From assembly GCA_024279115.1 (NCBI GenBank), contig JAJRRW010000030.1:1-44132 (forward strand): a stretch of 44,132 nt of DNA, read 5' to 3'. The notes beneath the pieces are model-generated. The model was given only the letters and a program-made list of their open reading frames with translations, did not search any database and was not told the origin of the DNA. Positions 1 to 7,998 of the stretch are shown piece by piece (the first letter of the stretch is position 1; each line of letters starts with the position of its first letter). The DNA is from Alphaproteobacteria bacterium. GTDB taxonomy: Bacteria; Pseudomonadota; Alphaproteobacteria; Rhizobiales; JAKIUO01. A program made the position numbers and the translations under genes.

Positions 1-1431
1 GCGGTTCAGCAGCCGGCGGTTCAGGCACCATCCCAGATCACATCAAGGAAAAATCTGTCCATGTTGCGCGGATCCGAAGCCCTGGAACGGGCGATGATCG
101 CGCAAACAGAAAATTTGCATGCCAATCTTGAAGGCAATCGCGGTGATCTTGACGAGACCATCAACAGACAGAACCAGTTGTCGCCCAAGATTACCGAGCT
201 GACGAAAAAGCATGACCAGCTATTACATGATCACGCCGACCAGATCGCCATTGTGCGCGACCAGTTCGCGGCGCAAATTGCCGACTTGTCAGCAACGGCC
301 CGCCTGTTGACCAGTCCCGACATGAAAATGAGCGCCATGATGGGGTCACAACAAAATAAGGCGCGCGCCATTCTTGGTGACCTTGTGACACGATCACAAG
401 AGCTGGAAAAAAGCCGCCTCACGCACGCGCAAGCATTACAAAATTCATTGATACTTAGCGATGAAACAGCTGAAATGTTGAAAAAACATCTGTCCGAAAA
501 TGCCAGTCCTCGTGCCCATAAAGCGGCTCAAGATGTCGATCACGGTACCGCGCAAAGCGTCTTCAATACACAAAAACTCGCCAGGGAAATGGAAGCCAAT
601 TCGATCTCCTTGTCACAACATATCGTCGAAACCGTCACCAGCATGTCGCGCTCAAGCAGTCGCACCAAAATCCTGCCTGGCGAAATCGCCAGCAATTCGA
701 CCGACATCAAAAAGGCCATTGACACCCAACTGCAGGCGCTCGATGCGCTGGCCCAGATTTCTGGTGCCAATGTCAATGCCGGCCTGGCCAGCGCCACGGG
801 GGCCGGTAGCGTCAGCGGGCCCACATCAATGGGACGCCCTCCCCATGGCCACAGCCCAAAGGGTCATGGCGGTGCCATGCCTCCCCCCAACCCCAACGCA
901 AGAGATCGAGGAGCTGCGGGTACCAAACGTCCAAGTCAATGGTCATTTGGTGATCTGCTGGCAAGAGTTGCCGATACGGATAGCGAGCACGAAGAACAGC
1001 CCCTTCCCACCTATCGCCCATCTGGTGGCACGGCCCCCGGCCATCGCCCGCCCCCAGGCAATGGGAGCGGGCGCAAGCCCAGCCTTTCGCTTGACCCTCT
1101 TGATATTTTACGCGTCGATGATATCGCCAGAGCACTTGATAGTCACACCGCAGCAATGGCTTGGAACCGCTCTCAGTTGGGGGAACCCAATGTTTTTACC
1201 AGAGGCCTTTATACCAGCGAGGGGCAAATCACCTTCGATCAGATATCCAAGCGCTATGCCGATGATGCCAGCTTTCACAATACCGTCGAAAAATATGTCG
1301 TAGATTTCGAGGGACTGCTGCAAGAGGCCGATGAAAAAGACCCTAGTGGTCGCATCATCCAACACTATCTGACCACCGATGCTGGTCGGGCCTATCTTAT
1401 GCTCGCCCATATTTCGGGTCGACTTGGCTAG
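1..1431 (+). CDS. Coiled-coil protein of unknown function, 5' end outside window
   Basis: The reading frame is open from base 1 and the first in-frame ATG is at 61, so the gene very probably begins upstream of the window. From there to about codon 240 the protein is polar and rich in Gln, Asn, Glu and Ala with heptad-like spacing, as in a long coiled coil. Codons 260-380 are low complexity, rich in Pro, Gly, His and Ser. The last 90 residues look like a small folded domain with several Trp, Tyr and Phe. I see no enzyme motif and do not recognise the family. A scaffold or cell-envelope structural role is possible but is inference only. The gene ends in TAG. A 7-bp inverted repeat (1449-1455 / 1473-1479) lies just downstream without a T-run. 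Confidence 0.75.
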   Translation, partial: AVQQPAVQAPSQITSRKNLSMLRGSEALERAMIAQTENLHANLEGNRGDLDETINRQNQLSPKITELTKKHDQLLHDHADQIAIVRDQFAAQIADLSATARLLTSPDMKMSAMMGSQQNKARAILGDLVTRSQELEKSRLTHAQALQNSLILSDETAEMLKKHLSENASPRAHKAAQDVDHGTAQSVFNTQKLAREMEANSISLSQHIVETVTSMSRSSSRTKILPGEIASNSTDIKKAIDTQLQALDALAQISGANVNAGLASATGAGSVSGPTSMGRPPHGHSPKGHGGAMPPPNPNARDRGAAGTKRPSQWSFGDLLARVADTDSEHEEQPLPTYRPSGGTAPGHRPPPGNGSGRKPSLSLDPLDILRVDDIARALDSHTAAMAWNRSQLGEPNVFTRGLYTSEGQITFDQISKRYADDASFHNTVEKYVVDFEGLLQEADEKDPSGRIIQHYLTTDAGRAYLMLAHISGRLG

Positions 1432-1542
1432 TGCACAATTGAAACCAGAATAGGCGCACTTAAATTCTTTCTGCCTATTGGATAATGCTCCCCTAGCGTC
1501 TATAACGCTATGAACAATAACAGCTAACGGGAGTGTACTGTC

Positions 1543-2424
1543 ATGGCAAAAATTGCTTGGATCGGGCTTGGCGTGATGGGAACTCATATGGCTGGCCATC
1601 TCGCCAGCAAATCCGACCACGAAATCACGGTTTACAACCGCACAACCCAAAAATCTCTTGACTGGGTGGCCAAATTTGGTGGCTCCCATGCCCTTACCCC
1701 GCTGCAAGCCAGCGAGGGGGCCGATTTTGTCTTTTGCTGCGTTGGCAATGATCAAGACCTGCGCGACGTCACATTGGGACCCAACGGAGCTTTTTCGACT
1801 TTGCAGCCCGGAGCTGTTTTTGTTGATCATACCAGCTCTTCTGCAACAATCGCCCGCGAACTTGACATCGAGGCCCAGGACAAAGGGGCGCAATTTCTTG
1901 ACGCCCCCGTTTCTGGTGGCGAAAAAGGCGCGCAAGACGGCACCCTCACAGTAATGGTCGGGGGCCAGGAAAGCTCCTTTGCGCAAGCCGAACCGCTGAT
2001 CGATTGTTTCGCTGCCAACTGCCGCTTGATGGGACCAGCAGGCGCCGGACAACTCACAAAAATGGTCAACCAGATCGCCATTGCCGGATTGGTGCAAGCG
2101 CTTGCAGAAGCCATTCATTTCGCCGAAAATGCCGAACTTGATGTCGCGCAAGTCATGTCCGTCATCACCAAGGGAGCAGCCCAAAGCTGGCAGATGGAAA
2201 ATCGCTGGGAAACCATGAAGGATCGCAAATTTGATTATGGCTTTGCGGTCGACTGGATGCGCAAGGACCTGGCCAATTGCCTTGATGAAGCACGGCGCAA
2301 TGGCGCTCAATTGCCAGTTGCCGCACTGGTCGATCAGTTCTATTGCGAAATACAGCAACGGGGCGGCAATCGGCTCGATACCTCAAGCCTGCTGACCCGT
2401 CTGGTCCCCAATAAAAAGAGCTGA
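1543..2424 (+). CDS. NAD(P)-dependent beta-hydroxyacid dehydrogenase (3-hydroxyisobutyrate dehydrogenase family)
   Basis: This 293-residue protein has the standard length and architecture of the family. An N-terminal Rossmann fold carries the dinucleotide motif IGLGVMG at residues 7-13. The substrate-binding signature DAPVSGG lies at about 120-126. The catalytic lysine is K173 in the GAGQLTKMVNQ stretch, followed by the all-alpha C-terminal domain. Members reduce or oxidise small beta-hydroxyacids such as 3-hydroxyisobutyrate, tartronate semialdehyde or glyoxylate/succinic semialdehyde, in the cytoplasm. Motifs alone do not fix the substrate, so I give no gene symbol. An RBS-like AACGGGAG precedes the ATG. 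The convergent Lrp-type regulator begins 12 bases past the stop; linked control of amino-acid catabolism is plausible but not shown. Confidence 0.9.
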   Translation: MAKIAWIGLGVMGTHMAGHLASKSDHEITVYNRTTQKSLDWVAKFGGSHALTPLQASEGADFVFCCVGNDQDLRDVTLGPNGAFSTLQPGAVFVDHTSSSATIARELDIEAQDKGAQFLDAPVSGGEKGAQDGTLTVMVGGQESSFAQAEPLIDCFAANCRLMGPAGAGQLTKMVNQIAIAGLVQALAEAIHFAENAELDVAQVMSVITKGAAQSWQMENRWETMKDRKFDYGFAVDWMRKDLANCLDEARRNGAQLPVAALVDQFYCEIQQRGGNRLDTSSLLTRLVPNKKS

Positions 2425-2436
2425 TCTGATTGCCCA

Positions 2437-2904
2437 TCATTTGCCGGCGAACCCAAGCGGCAATTTGGTCGTGAACTTGATTTGCTCCATGGCAAAACTT
2501 GAGCTCACATCGCTCAGTTCAATGCGAGAAATCAGCTTTTTGTAAACCACATCATAATGGGCGATATCGGATACAACGAGCCGCAACAAATAGTCAACCT
2601 GGCCGCACATACGGTAAAATTCGACGATTTCGGGAAGCTCTTCAACCGCAGCGTGAAACTGCTCCAGCCACTCTTTTGTATGATGGCTGGTGGAGATAAA
2701 CACGAACACCGTCACCCCGACATTGACCTTTTGCGGATCGAGCAGAGCCACCCTGGCCTCAATAACCCCATCAGCCTCCAGCTTTTGAATGCGCCGCCAG
2801 CACGGCGTCGTTGACAGCCCCACGCGCTTGCCTATTTCAGCGACCGGAATGGTGCAATCCTCCTGCAATATCGCCAAAATCTGCAAATCAACGGAATCAA
2901 GCAT
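2437..2904 (-). CDS. Lrp/AsnC family transcriptional regulator
   Basis: This 155-residue protein begins with an AsnC-type winged helix-turn-helix at residues 1-60 (LDSVDLQILAILQED, then VGLSTTPCWRRIQKLEADGVI). The RAM/ligand-binding domain follows at about 65-150 (VNVGVTVFVFIST, YRMCGQVDYLLRLVV). Such proteins assemble as dimers to octamers and respond to amino acids. The ATG has a GAGG-type RBS ten bases upstream. The A+T-rich leader on the right carries three spaced copies of a short motif (separate entry) that could be its own operators. The gene converges on the dehydrogenase at 1543-2424. Confidence 0.93.
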   Translation of the reverse strand: MLDSVDLQILAILQEDCTIPVAEIGKRVGLSTTPCWRRIQKLEADGVIEARVALLDPQKVNVGVTVFVFISTSHHTKEWLEQFHAAVEELPEIVEFYRMCGQVDYLLRLVVSDIAHYDVVYKKLISRIELSDVSSSFAMEQIKFTTKLPLGFAGK

Positions 2905-2928
2905 CGTCGCGCCTCATGAGGTTGGAAT

Positions 2929-3010
2929 TATTTTCCTATATATAGCGGTATTATTATTATATTTTCCTAATACGCTCAATATAAATGTGTTTTTTAGTTT
3001 TATTTTCTAA
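2929..3010. promoter_or_regulatory. Three phased ATTTTCCTA-type repeats upstream of the Lrp gene
   Basis: ATTTTCCTA occurs at 2930-2938 and 2961-2969, and a weaker ATTTTCTA at 3002-3009. The spacings of 31 and 41 bases are close to three and four helical turns, so all copies would face the same side of the DNA. They sit in a very A+T-rich stretch between the divergent Lrp-type gene and the 3073 gene. Lrp-family octamers typically wrap DNA with phased sites, so an autoregulatory operator is a reasonable inference. No binding data are available. Confidence 0.4.
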
Positions 3011-3072
3011 TTTATTCCTGTTTTTACTTGAACAAGCCCCCTCTCAAACCCTAAATAAACCGTAGGGAAACA

Positions 3073-3597
3073 ATGACATCTTTGAACATCAGGATCCGCG
3101 ATATGCTTACAAATAGTAAAATCGAAAAAAGGCCGACAATTTTCAGACAACTGGATGACGATTTCTGGCTTGCCGGCTGCCTCGATGAGAGCGACCTGAA
3201 AAGAGCGGCCAGCCAAGGCGTTGCGACCATTATCAATATTCTGCCCGAAGATGATGAATTGTGCGAACTAAGCGATCAAGATGCCAAAGCCATCGCCGCA
3301 CACGAAGGCATGGACTATCGGCACATGCCGATCTATGGACATCAGCTAAATAATGAGTTTTTCGCCCGCGCCTTTGGCTATTTGATTGCCGAAACAAAGG
3401 GTCCCAAGCTGATTTATTGCCGCACAGGCATGCGCTCCGCATTTTTATGGGGCATGATCCACGCCGCTGATATTGGTGTCGAAGAAGTGCTGGATCGCAC
3501 ACTCGATATTGGCTTTGACCTGATGGTGATCGAAGAGGAGCTGGTCAAAATGGCCGATAAGCCCTCCCCCTTGATCAACCTGGCAGACGCGGCTTAG
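3073..3597 (+). CDS. DUF442 / beta-lactamase hydrolase-like protein, phosphatase-type fold
   Basis: This 174-residue protein resembles the Blh/DUF442 (TIGR01244) family, a small cytoplasmic relative of dual-specificity phosphatases. The opening FRQLDDDFWLAGCLDESDL and the strand VATIINILPEDDE match that family. The catalytic-loop equivalent is YCRTGMRS with C116 and R121, which leaves four residues between Cys and Arg, one fewer than the CX5R of classical phosphatases, as is usual in this group. The C-terminal third is helical. Family members occur in sulfide or biofilm regulatory contexts, and no substrate is firmly established. It is transcribed away from the Lrp gene, with AGGGA just before the ATG, and precedes the EIIA-HPr pair after a 255-base gap. 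Confidence 0.78.
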   Translation: MTSLNIRIRDMLTNSKIEKRPTIFRQLDDDFWLAGCLDESDLKRAASQGVATIINILPEDDELCELSDQDAKAIAAHEGMDYRHMPIYGHQLNNEFFARAFGYLIAETKGPKLIYCRTGMRSAFLWGMIHAADIGVEEVLDRTLDIGFDLMVIEEELVKMADKPSPLINLADAA

Positions 3598-3852
3598 CGG
3601 GTTAATAAAACCCCGGTGCCTCCTTCCCACAAGCATGGCTTCATCCCTCCCCTTTTCTTGGGATGGGATGGGCCATGTTTTGGTTTGTCTGGCTGACTTT
3701 AAAGCTGCGCACAGCGCCCAATATATACAGTCCAGGGAATTGTTCATAAAAAACATCTTGCCCTGCCATATAAGCTGGGTGAGAATAAGGTTCTGTAAGA
3801 ACGGATATGAGGTCATAAATTCGTAAATGGATTTTCTTAAAGGGGTCAATCA

Positions 3853-4275
3853 ATGATCGGCCTGGTAATTGTCACACATGGAGCGCTGGGACGGGAGTTC
3901 CGTAGCGCGCTGGAGCATGTGGTTGGTCCCCAGACACAACTCGAAACAATTGCTGTTGATGATGATCTTGATAAAGACCTGCTGCTACGCAAGATCCGCT
4001 GTAGCGTCAAACAGGTCAATGATGGGGACGGCGTTATTATACTCACGGACCTGTTCGGCAGCACCCCCTCCAACCTCGCGGTCGATGCCATGAATGGCTC
4101 TCCCATTGAACTGATCAGCGGCGTTAATCTCCCCATGCTTATTTCACTGGCCACCAATCGTCAAAAACTGAATTTAAGCGATATTGTTGTTGAGGCAAAA
4201 TCCTGTGGGCGCCGTTATATTCATGTGGCCAGCGACATGTTGTGCCCATTTCCAAGACCAACCTCGCGGTCATAA
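3853..4275 (+). CDS. PTS EIIA component, mannose/PTS-system family (ManX-like)
   Basis: This 140-residue protein matches the single-domain EIIA-Man family. The phosphorylatable histidine is H9 in VIVTHG. The LTDLFGSTPSN loop and GVNLPMLI follow at their usual places. In alphaproteobacteria this protein usually belongs to a regulatory phosphorelay with HPr and EI-Ntr rather than to a sugar transporter, and no EIIB/C/D permease is nearby. AGGGG lies about eight bases before the ATG. The HPr gene starts 18 bases after the stop, so the two are almost certainly co-transcribed. In many Rhizobiales hprK is directly upstream; here there is a DUF442 gene instead. Confidence 0.9.
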   Translation: MIGLVIVTHGALGREFRSALEHVVGPQTQLETIAVDDDLDKDLLLRKIRCSVKQVNDGDGVIILTDLFGSTPSNLAVDAMNGSPIELISGVNLPMLISLATNRQKLNLSDIVVEAKSCGRRYIHVASDMLCPFPRPTSRS

Positions 4276-4293
4276 ACTCTAGGCGCGTTCAAA

Positions 4294-4596
4294 ATGATTG
4301 CCAAAGCCCCCCCAAATATCCCCGAAAGCCGATCCATAGACATCCTTATTTGCAATGAGAAGGGACTGCACGCGCGCGCTTCGGCGCTGTTTGTCAAATG
4401 CGTCCAGCAATTTGACGCCATCATTACTGTCACCAGAGATGGGGAAACCGTTTCGGGCAACTCGGTCATGGACTTGTTGATGTTGGCGGCAGGAAAAGGT
4501 ACGTCCTTGACCATCAGCGCCAGTGGCCGACAGTCAAATGAAGCTCTTGCACAACTGGATGCCTTGATAACGGCGGGCTTTTACGAAGAACGTTAA
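4294..4596 (+). CDS. ptsH: HPr phosphocarrier protein
   Basis: This 100-residue HPr-family protein has its active-site histidine in GLHARAS (H26, equivalent to His15). The regulatory serine is in NSVMDLLMLAAGKG (S57, equivalent to Ser46). It is slightly longer than usual because of about ten extra N-terminal residues. It accepts phosphate from PEP via enzyme I and passes it to EIIA, here presumably the neighbour at 3853-4275. Keeping the Ser46 equivalent would fit control by HPr kinase, although no hprK lies in this window. The downstream gene is on the other strand, so the operon probably ends here. Confidence 0.93.
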   Translation: MIAKAPPNIPESRSIDILICNEKGLHARASALFVKCVQQFDAIITVTRDGETVSGNSVMDLLMLAAGKGTSLTISASGRQSNEALAQLDALITAGFYEER

Positions 4597-4653
4597 ACGC
4601 CGTTTGGGGCCAAGCCTCCTTCAGCCCCACAGCCTCCCTACACCCGCCCGCGT

Positions 4654-5244
4654 TTACCAGGGCATAAAACTGTTCATGAAGTTCATGGGGCGACCAACCG
4701 TTCTGTTCATCTGGGCAACACTGCCTGTCATGACATACATCCGGCTGTTCATTGTACTCATTTGCTGGTTCATGCCCTCCATATGGACATTCATGAACTC
4801 CATGCGCTTGTTCATGATTTCAACCTGAACACGCATGGCGGTCATTTCTGACAGCTTTTCGTTCATTTCCGGCATCACCCTGGCAATGACACTCATATCC
4901 TTGCCCATATTGTCGATGCTGCCAGTGAGATGTTCCATTTTTCTGGTGAGCGTGGCCATATGCCCGGCCATCGGGGCGATCTGCTGGGCAATCACCCGCA
5001 TATCATTGGCAAGGTTGAACATCAAAAAGAACCCGTAAGCCATGACCAGAACCATCACGAACATGGCAGGATAAACAATGCGCTCCCAGCGCCGTACCGC
5101 TCCCTCAAACACATCGGCAAAACGCTCGAAAGCCTCGGGCGAGAGGTTGATCTGCGTGGTATGCAGGGCCGCCTCGCCGCTTTCGGTTACATCAGACAGC
5201 CTGGGAAATTTATCGCCCTGGTCGGTATCAGAAATTTTTACCAT
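4654..5244 (-). CDS. Single-pass membrane protein with Met-rich coiled-coil tail, unknown function
   Basis: The 196-residue product has a soluble N-terminus of about 60 residues, one hydrophobic segment at about 61-80 (AMFVMVLVMAYGFFLMFNL), and then a long helical region to the end. The tail is strikingly methionine-rich, with repeated MNxxM spacing (MNKRMEFMNVHMEGMNQQM, MNSFMPW at the C-terminus). The heptad-like pattern suggests a coiled coil. I do not recognise a characterised family. A periplasmic metal-binding (Met-rich) or scaffolding role are both conceivable, without direct evidence. It lies between ptsH and ahcY on the opposite strand. GAGA a few bases upstream of the ATG supports the start. 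Confidence 0.75.
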   Translation of the reverse strand: MVKISDTDQGDKFPRLSDVTESGEAALHTTQINLSPEAFERFADVFEGAVRRWERIVYPAMFVMVLVMAYGFFLMFNLANDMRVIAQQIAPMAGHMATLTRKMEHLTGSIDNMGKDMSVIARVMPEMNEKLSEMTAMRVQVEIMNKRMEFMNVHMEGMNQQMSTMNSRMYVMTGSVAQMNRTVGRPMNFMNSFMPW

Positions 5245-5514
5245 GAATTCTCACTTATGGATGTGCCCAATCCGGGCAAGCTACGCACAACAGTCCATCC
5301 TGCTGGCGACATTACGCCATTGTCACGAACTGCGCAATCAATGTCATTGATCCAGCGTCGATTTTTGAGTTTGAGCTTAATATAGCACCAAAATACATCT
5401 AAACGCCATTTCAGTCTATCTTTACCCGCCAAAAACAGATTTCCCTCAAATGCCGACCCTCCTGTCGCCGCCTCTCAAATGAAGTATATAAAAAAAACTT
5501 TATATGTTTGTTGC

Positions 5515-5572
5515 GCCCGGATCAACAGAGCGCTATGTAGGGGCGAACAGCCCTTGCCGGGTTGAAGACGCT
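5515..5572 (+). ncRNA. Possible structured leader upstream of ahcY (pseudoknot-capable)
   Basis: Bases 5515-5520 can pair with 5557-5562 (five Watson-Crick pairs plus one G-T). Inside that stem a hairpin pairs 5539-5544 with 5550-5555 around a GAACA loop. AGCG at 5529-5532, in the internal loop, can pair with CGCT at 5569-5572 outside the stem, giving an H-type pseudoknot about 30 bases before the ahcY start codon. This arrangement recalls small SAM or SAH sensing leaders, but I could not match it to a known consensus. Chance pairing is a real alternative. Confidence 0.3.
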
Positions 5573-5603
5573 ATTACAGACCAGATAATTAAAGGAACAT
5601 CTC

Positions 5604-7010
5604 ATGGGTGATTATGTCATTGCCGATATCGGACTTGCCGATTGGGGCCACAAGGAAATCGAGATTGCTGAAACTGAAATGCCGGGCCTGATGGCCTGCG
5701 TTGAAGAGTTTGGCCCTTCAAAACCTCTCAAAGGCGCCCGCATCACCGGATCGCTGCATATGACCATCCAAACGGCGGTTCTCATTCAGACGCTGCAAGC
5801 CCTTGGGGCGCAGGTTCGCTGGGCCACCTGTAATATCTTTTCGACACAAGATCACGCCGCTGCCGCCATCGCCGATGATGGCACCCCGGTTTTCGCCGTC
5901 AAAGGGGAAAGCCTGGAAGATTATTGGGACTATGTAGACAAAATCTTCGATTGGCCCAAAACCGATGACAACCCCGAGGGCACCCCGAACCTGATCCTTG
6001 ATGATGGCGGTGATGCCACCATGTATATCATTCTTGGCGCCAAGGTTGATGCGGGCGAGGACATCATTCCCAATCCCGCCAATGAAGAGGAAAAGGTTCT
6101 CAAAGCCCGTATTCTCAAACGTGCCAAGGAGACCCCTGGCTGGTTCACCACACAACAAAATGCCCTGATGGGTGTTTCAGAAGAAACCACTACTGGCGTA
6201 CATCGTCTTTACCAGTTGCAGGAAAAGGGCGAGCTGCCCTTCCCCGCTTTCAACGTCAATGACAGTGTGACGAAATCCAAATTCGACAATCTCTATGGTT
6301 GCCGCGAAAGCCTTGTTGATGGCCTACGCCGCGCCACTGATGTGATGATCGCTGGTAAAGTTGCTGTGGTTTGCGGCTTTGGTGATGTTGGCAAGGGCTC
6401 TGCCGAGAGCCTGCGCTCACAGGGCGCCCGCGTCATTGTCACTGAAATTGATCCCATCTGCGCTCTGCAGGCCAGCATGGAAGGCTATCAGGTCGCCCTC
6501 ATGGAAACCGCCGCACCGCTGGGAGATATTTTCGTCACCACCACTGGCAACAAGGATGTCATCACCGTCGATCACATGCGCGCCATGAAAGACCGGGCGA
6601 TTGTTTGTAATATTGGCCATTTCGACAGTGAAATTCAGGTCGATGGCCTGCGTAATTTCAAATGGACCGAGATCAAGCCTCAAGTCGATGAAATCGAATT
6701 TCCCGATGGTAAAAAGCTTATCCTGCTGGCCGAGGGTCGCCTCGTCAATCTGGCCTGCGCCACCGGTCATCCAAGTCTTGTCATGTCCGCCAGTTTCACC
6801 AATCAGGTCCTGGCTCAGATGGAGCTTTACGGCAGCTCGGAAAAATATGAAAACAAGGTCTATATCCTGCCCAAAAACCTTGATGAAAAAGTCGCCACCC
6901 TGCATCTCGAGAAGCTAGGCGTCAAGCTGACCGTGCTGTCTGACGAGCAGGCCGATTATATCGGTGTGCCAAAGAACGGCCCCTTCAAGCCCGAGCATTA
7001 TCGCTATTAG
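5604..7010 (+). CDS. ahcY: Adenosylhomocysteinase (S-adenosyl-L-homocysteine hydrolase)
   Basis: This 468-residue protein has the full length of the alphaproteobacterial enzyme. It reversibly splits S-adenosylhomocysteine into adenosine and homocysteine with a tightly bound NAD, regenerating the methyl cycle in the cytoplasm. Visible signatures are [12 protein letters not shown] near residue 50, [14 protein letters not shown] near 80, [11 protein letters not shown] with the active-site lysine near 222, the NAD-binding [11 protein letters not shown] near 258, NIGHFDSEI near 340, and the conserved C-terminal KPEHYRY. AAAGGAAC before the ATG is a fair RBS. The long leader may be structured (see 5515-5572). 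A MITE-like element lies between the stop codon and the first strong terminator. Nearness to EIIA-Man/HPr repeats the gene order seen in Rhizobiales. Confidence 0.98.
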   Translation: MGDYVIADIGLADWGHKEIEIAETEMPGLMACVEEFGPSKPLKGARITGSLHMTIQTAVLIQTLQALGAQVRWATCNIFSTQDHAAAAIADDGTPVFAVKGESLEDYWDYVDKIFDWPKTDDNPEGTPNLILDDGGDATMYIILGAKVDAGEDIIPNPANEEEKVLKARILKRAKETPGWFTTQQNALMGVSEETTTGVHRLYQLQEKGELPFPAFNVNDSVTKSKFDNLYGCRESLVDGLRRATDVMIAGKVAVVCGFGDVGKGSAESLRSQGARVIVTEIDPICALQASMEGYQVALMETAAPLGDIFVTTTGNKDVITVDHMRAMKDRAIVCNIGHFDSEIQVDGLRNFKWTEIKPQVDEIEFPDGKKLILLAEGRLVNLACATGHPSLVMSASFTNQVLAQMELYGSSEKYENKVYILPKNLDEKVATLHLEKLGVKLTVLSDEQADYIGVPKNGPFKPEHYRY

Positions 7011-7029
7011 GCTCAAAAGCATAGAAAAC

Positions 7030-7278
7030 CTGAATAATGGATAAGGAATAGCTCCGGCTTTAAATAGGACACGTTGATATATCGTTATATATCAGTGTCA
7101 TCCCCGCGCAGGCGGGGATCCATACTCTCTGGATTGGCAATTTGGAACGGGAGTCAATTGATGGGTTTGTGCATGAAAATCACAGGCCTGGGGTTATGGT
7201 TCCCCGCCTGCGCGGGGATGACAGAAAATTATTATTGTAAAACAATGACTAATGATTTTACTTATCCATTATTCGGGT
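7030..7278. mobile_element. MITE-like inverted-repeat element, copy 1
   Basis: This 249-bp non-coding element has terminal inverted repeats built on CCCGAATAATGGATAAG (left end 7030-7045, with one substitution; right end 7261-7278). It is flanked by the 8-bp direct repeat TAGAAAAC (7022-7029 and 7279-7286), which looks like a target-site duplication. Its centre (7097-7222, 126 bp) is itself bounded by 25-base near-perfect inverted repeats containing CCCCGCGCAGGCGGGG. A second copy lies at 23208-23447. No transposase is encoded, so movement would need one supplied in trans. Confidence 0.8.
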
Positions 7279-7293
7279 TAGAAAACAACGAAT

Positions 7294-7331
7294 AAAGAGG
7301 CGGCTTTCAGTTGAAAGCCGCCTCTTTTTGA
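7294..7331 (+). terminator. Strong rho-independent terminator
   Basis: A perfect 15-bp stem (7294-7308 with 7313-7327) with a four-base loop is followed by a T-run. It reads best as the original terminator of ahcY, now separated from it by the inserted element. It also ends 11 bases before the first possible start codon of the TPR gene. Confidence 0.9.
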
Positions 7332-7341
7332 GGAAAATTTT

Positions 7342-7956
7342 ATGGTGTTTTACAAGGGCTGTTGCTGCAGGAGAGATAAATTGTTGTTCAAAAAAACTGT
7401 AATCCGGGGCATGGCCTTGGCGATATTATTGGCCGCACAAGCGGCACCGGTAGGCGCGGAAATAGTTGACGAGTGCATCCAGCAAGCCAATCCGGGGCGG
7501 GCGATCGCAGCATGTACAAAGCTGTTGAAAGACAAAACACAGAGCCGCGCCCAGCTGTCGGCGCTCTACCAGTTGCGCGGCGTCGCACATGACAATAATG
7601 GCAAATTTAACCGCGCCATTGCCGATTATAACCGCGCCATTCGTCTCAAACCAGATGATGAAGGCCACTACAATCGCGGCGAAGCCTATTTCAAGCAGCA
7701 ACAATATAAAAAAGCCATCAAAGACTTCACGCGCGCCATCCGCTTCAACCGCAAAATGGCCAAAGCCTACTATAATCGCGGCACCTCATATTTTCACTTG
7801 CGACGATTCAGACGAGCCATCAAGGACTTTAGCCGCACCATCCGGCTTGACCCGCAATATGCCCCCGCCTACCGCAACCGCGCTGTCGCCTATAGAAGCA
7901 CCGGTAAAAACCGCAAAGCAGCTAGCGACTATCGAAAGTATCTGTCGTTGCAATAG
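7342..7956 (+). CDS. Exported TPR-repeat protein
   Basis: The product is about 200 residues. It has an N-terminal signal peptide (hydrophobic stretch GMALAILLAAQAAPVGA) and then at least three tetratricopeptide repeats recognisable from the pattern AIxDYNRAIRLKPDxxGHYNRGEAYF, which recurs as AIKDFTRAIRFNRKMAKAYY and AIKDFSRTIRLDPQYAPAYR. TPRs make protein-binding solenoids, and no catalytic domain is present. Two starts are possible: ATG at 7342 with GAGG upstream, or TTG at 7381 preceded by AGGAG at seven bases, which gives a more ordinary signal peptide. I slightly prefer 7381 as the true start. The function is probably periplasmic scaffolding, and the partner is unknown. Confidence 0.85.
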   Translation: MVFYKGCCCRRDKLLFKKTVIRGMALAILLAAQAAPVGAEIVDECIQQANPGRAIAACTKLLKDKTQSRAQLSALYQLRGVAHDNNGKFNRAIADYNRAIRLKPDDEGHYNRGEAYFKQQQYKKAIKDFTRAIRFNRKMAKAYYNRGTSYFHLRRFRRAIKDFSRTIRLDPQYAPAYRNRAVAYRSTGKNRKAASDYRKYLSLQ

Positions 7957-7998
7957 CGCTGCAAATTCCTGATCTGCCCTGCCCCCAATCTGCCGTGC

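Noticed and set aside
1108-2358. 416-codon minus-strand frame over the dehydrogenase
   Set aside because: It overlaps a well-supported gene on the other strand and shows no domain or RBS.
7074-7295. Small protein encoded across the MITE-like element
   Set aside because: The frame crosses palindromic arms and a terminal repeat; the corresponding frame in the second copy differs, so it is not a conserved protein.
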